A DNA stretch of 5,999 nucleotides from Bacteroidales bacterium. GTDB lineage: Bacteria > Bacteroidota > Bacteroidia > Bacteroidales > Muribaculaceae. Under the pieces are notes generated by a model, which worked only from the letters and a program-made list of their open reading frames with translations, searched no databases and had not been told where the DNA came from. A program made the position numbers and the translations under genes. Where the stretch lies: assembly GCA_019420545.1 (NCBI GenBank), contig JAHZGZ010000320.1, positions 1-5,999 of the forward strand, given 5' to 3'. Positions within the stretch are counted from its first letter, which is position 1. Each line of letters opens with the position of its first letter. This document shows positions 4,979-5,999 of the stretch, one piece after another.

Positions 4979-5887
4979 TTAACCTTTGAACAAGGAATCA
5001 GGATATTCACCATTTTTGTGGAGTTCGGCGAATTTAGCCACGACCCCCGGACGGTCTTCCGCATAAGTTACACCGAACCAGTGTGAATCAGTATCCAGAA
5101 CTTTTATTGTTGCCTCATGAGACTTGATCAGAGCATCAGCCACATCGGGTATAACCTGTTCCGCTTTCGGGGTCGTCAAATCTTTGTCAAGGAATTTGGC
5201 AAACTCTCTTTCAGCATAGTCGAAGTAGTCGGGTGTGAAACCCCACATATTCATGGAAACAGGCACATTGACATCAAGTTTGTGTTCTTTGCCATCGGAA
5301 TCTTTGTAGGATATCTCGTGAGCATCGTTATACTTAATTTCCTTACATTCCTCAACTGATGACAGCAGACCGTCATTAGTCTGACAGACACCACGGTTCA
5401 CGCCACCATTCTCAGTAACAGTGTTACCTAGGCGAAAACCTACCATGCAGTAGTCTCCTTTGCAATCACGGGAACGCATCAATTCTTTGGCAAGAACCTC
5501 ATATGAATTGCGTCCATAGAAATCATCGGAATTTATAACCGCAAAAGGTTCCTTTATGACCCCTTTAGCCATCAGGACCGCGTGAGCAGGCCCCCACGGT
5601 TTTGTACGGTCGGCAGGGCAGACAAATCCAGCGGGAAGTTTGTCCACTGCCTGAAAAACTATCTCTACGGGAATATGTCCTTCATACTTTGACAGAATCT
5701 TGTCTCGAAAATCCTGTTCGAAATCCTTTCGGATAACAAACACGACCTTTCCGAAACCAGCCTGAATAGCATCGTAGATTGAATAATCCATGATCGTTTC
5801 ACCATTCGGGCCAAGAGGATCGAGTTGTTTCAACCCTCCATACCTGCTGCCCATTCCGGCGGCAAGAACGAATAATGTAGGTTTCAT
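4979..5887 (-). CDS. Sugar-phosphate nucleotidyltransferase family protein (302 aa)
   Basis: Cytoplasmic NTP_transferase-fold enzyme, expected to join a sugar-1-phosphate to a nucleotide and release pyrophosphate. Residues 6-21 carry the nucleotide-binding signature (FVLAAGMGSRYGGLKQ), with K20 a likely catalytic lysine. WGPAHA at 98-103 resembles the base-contacting loop, and NSDDFYG at 119-125 supplies the metal-binding aspartate. NMWGF at 213-217 and HWFGVTYAEDRP at 269-280 are further motifs of this Bacteroidota family. No acyltransferase or hexapeptide tail is present, and the enzyme appears complete. It starts 13 bp after the galactokinase-like gene, so the sugar substrate may be galactose-1-phosphate or glucose-1-phosphate. 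The exact sugar and nucleotide cannot be read from sequence. It is probably host chromosome rather than element. Confidence 0.88.
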   Translation of the reverse strand: MKPTLFVLAAGMGSRYGGLKQLDPLGPNGETIMDYSIYDAIQAGFGKVVFVIRKDFEQDFRDKILSKYEGHIPVEIVFQAVDKLPAGFVCPADRTKPWGPAHAVLMAKGVIKEPFAVINSDDFYGRNSYEVLAKELMRSRDCKGDYCMVGFRLGNTVTENGGVNRGVCQTNDGLLSSVEECKEIKYNDAHEISYKDSDGKEHKLDVNVPVSMNMWGFTPDYFDYAEREFAKFLDKDLTTPKAEQVIPDVADALIKSHEATIKVLDTDSHWFGVTYAEDRPGVVAKFAELHKNGEYPDSLFKG

Positions 5888-5900
5888 AATATGAGTTATT

Positions 5901-5999
5901 TTAATCGGTCACTTTGCGGGCACCGTCGCTGATGATGACGGGATAAACCTTAGGCTCGTGGCCGTATTTTTCATTGAACTTTGTTTTTGCGGTCTCGAT
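5901..5999 (-). CDS. galK: Probable galactokinase, C-terminal 32 residues only (cut by window)
   Basis: The minus strand is open from the window edge to a TAA (complement of 5901-5903), encoding 32 residues. The end reads FNEKYGHEPKVYPVIISDGARKV, which resembles the C-terminus of GHMP-family galactokinases: a final helix, a Y/F-G-x-x-P turn, a beta strand and a GAR-like end. Known: galactokinase phosphorylates galactose at C1 in the Leloir pathway. The adjoining nucleotidyltransferase, 13 bp downstream, fits a hexose-1-phosphate product. The assignment rests on a short fragment without the active site, so another sugar kinase of this superfamily is possible. Confidence 0.6.
   Translation of the reverse strand: METAKTKFNEKYGHEPKVYPVIISDGARKVTD

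Noticed and set aside
1..5999. CRISPR array, tRNA, rRNA or defence-gene cargo
   Set aside because: No regularly spaced repeats, no tRNA-like cloverleaf or rRNA sequence, and no nuclease, toxin or other defence motif was seen beyond the recombinases and relaxase.

Overview
The window looks like chromosome of a Bacteroidota bacterium (probably order Bacteroidales) carrying an integrated mobilizable element. The reasons are the integrase and relaxase sequence types, a near-perfect Bacteroides-type promoter (TTTG, 18-bp spacer, TAGCTTTG), weak Shine-Dalgarno signals with A/T-rich leaders, and a galactokinase-like/nucleotidyltransferase gene pair on the other strand. The genus is not determined.

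Positions 1 to about 4950 are the element, with all recognised genes on the + strand. It opens with the C-terminal end of one tyrosine recombinase (2-184) and a complete second, related one (266-1408). A 257-bp gene-free stretch follows. It holds a strong palindrome, a 39-codon reverse-strand reading frame that I recall as a recurrent Bacteroidales sequence, and a good promoter. Next come an excisionase-like helix-turn-helix protein (1666-1905), an unrecognised 158-residue protein (1924-2400) and a winged-helix-like protein (2534-2971). A 274-bp gene-free region rich in direct and inverted repeats is the best candidate for the origin of transfer. It is followed by a ribbon-helix-helix MobC-like relaxosome protein (3246-3671), overlapping by 7 bp a MOBP-like relaxase (3665-4882). 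No conjugation (T4SS) genes are visible, so the element is best read as integrative and mobilizable, using a helper's machinery. Its left end and any cargo lie outside the window.

Positions 4883-4978 hold a 10-bp-stem hairpin, which could terminate transcription from both sides, and probably the element-chromosome junction. Beyond it, on the - strand, lie a sugar nucleotidyltransferase (4979-5887) and the last 32 codons of a gene resembling galactokinase (5901-5999). The two are 13 bp apart and probably form one operon for galactose or a related sugar.

Working model (inference): the recombinases and HTH factor control integration and excision, the middle genes regulate or maintain the circular form, and MobC plus relaxase nick the candidate oriT for transfer. 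No wholly new system is evident. The most noteworthy items are the conserved-looking block after the integrase, the unknown 158-residue protein and the repeat-rich oriT candidate.
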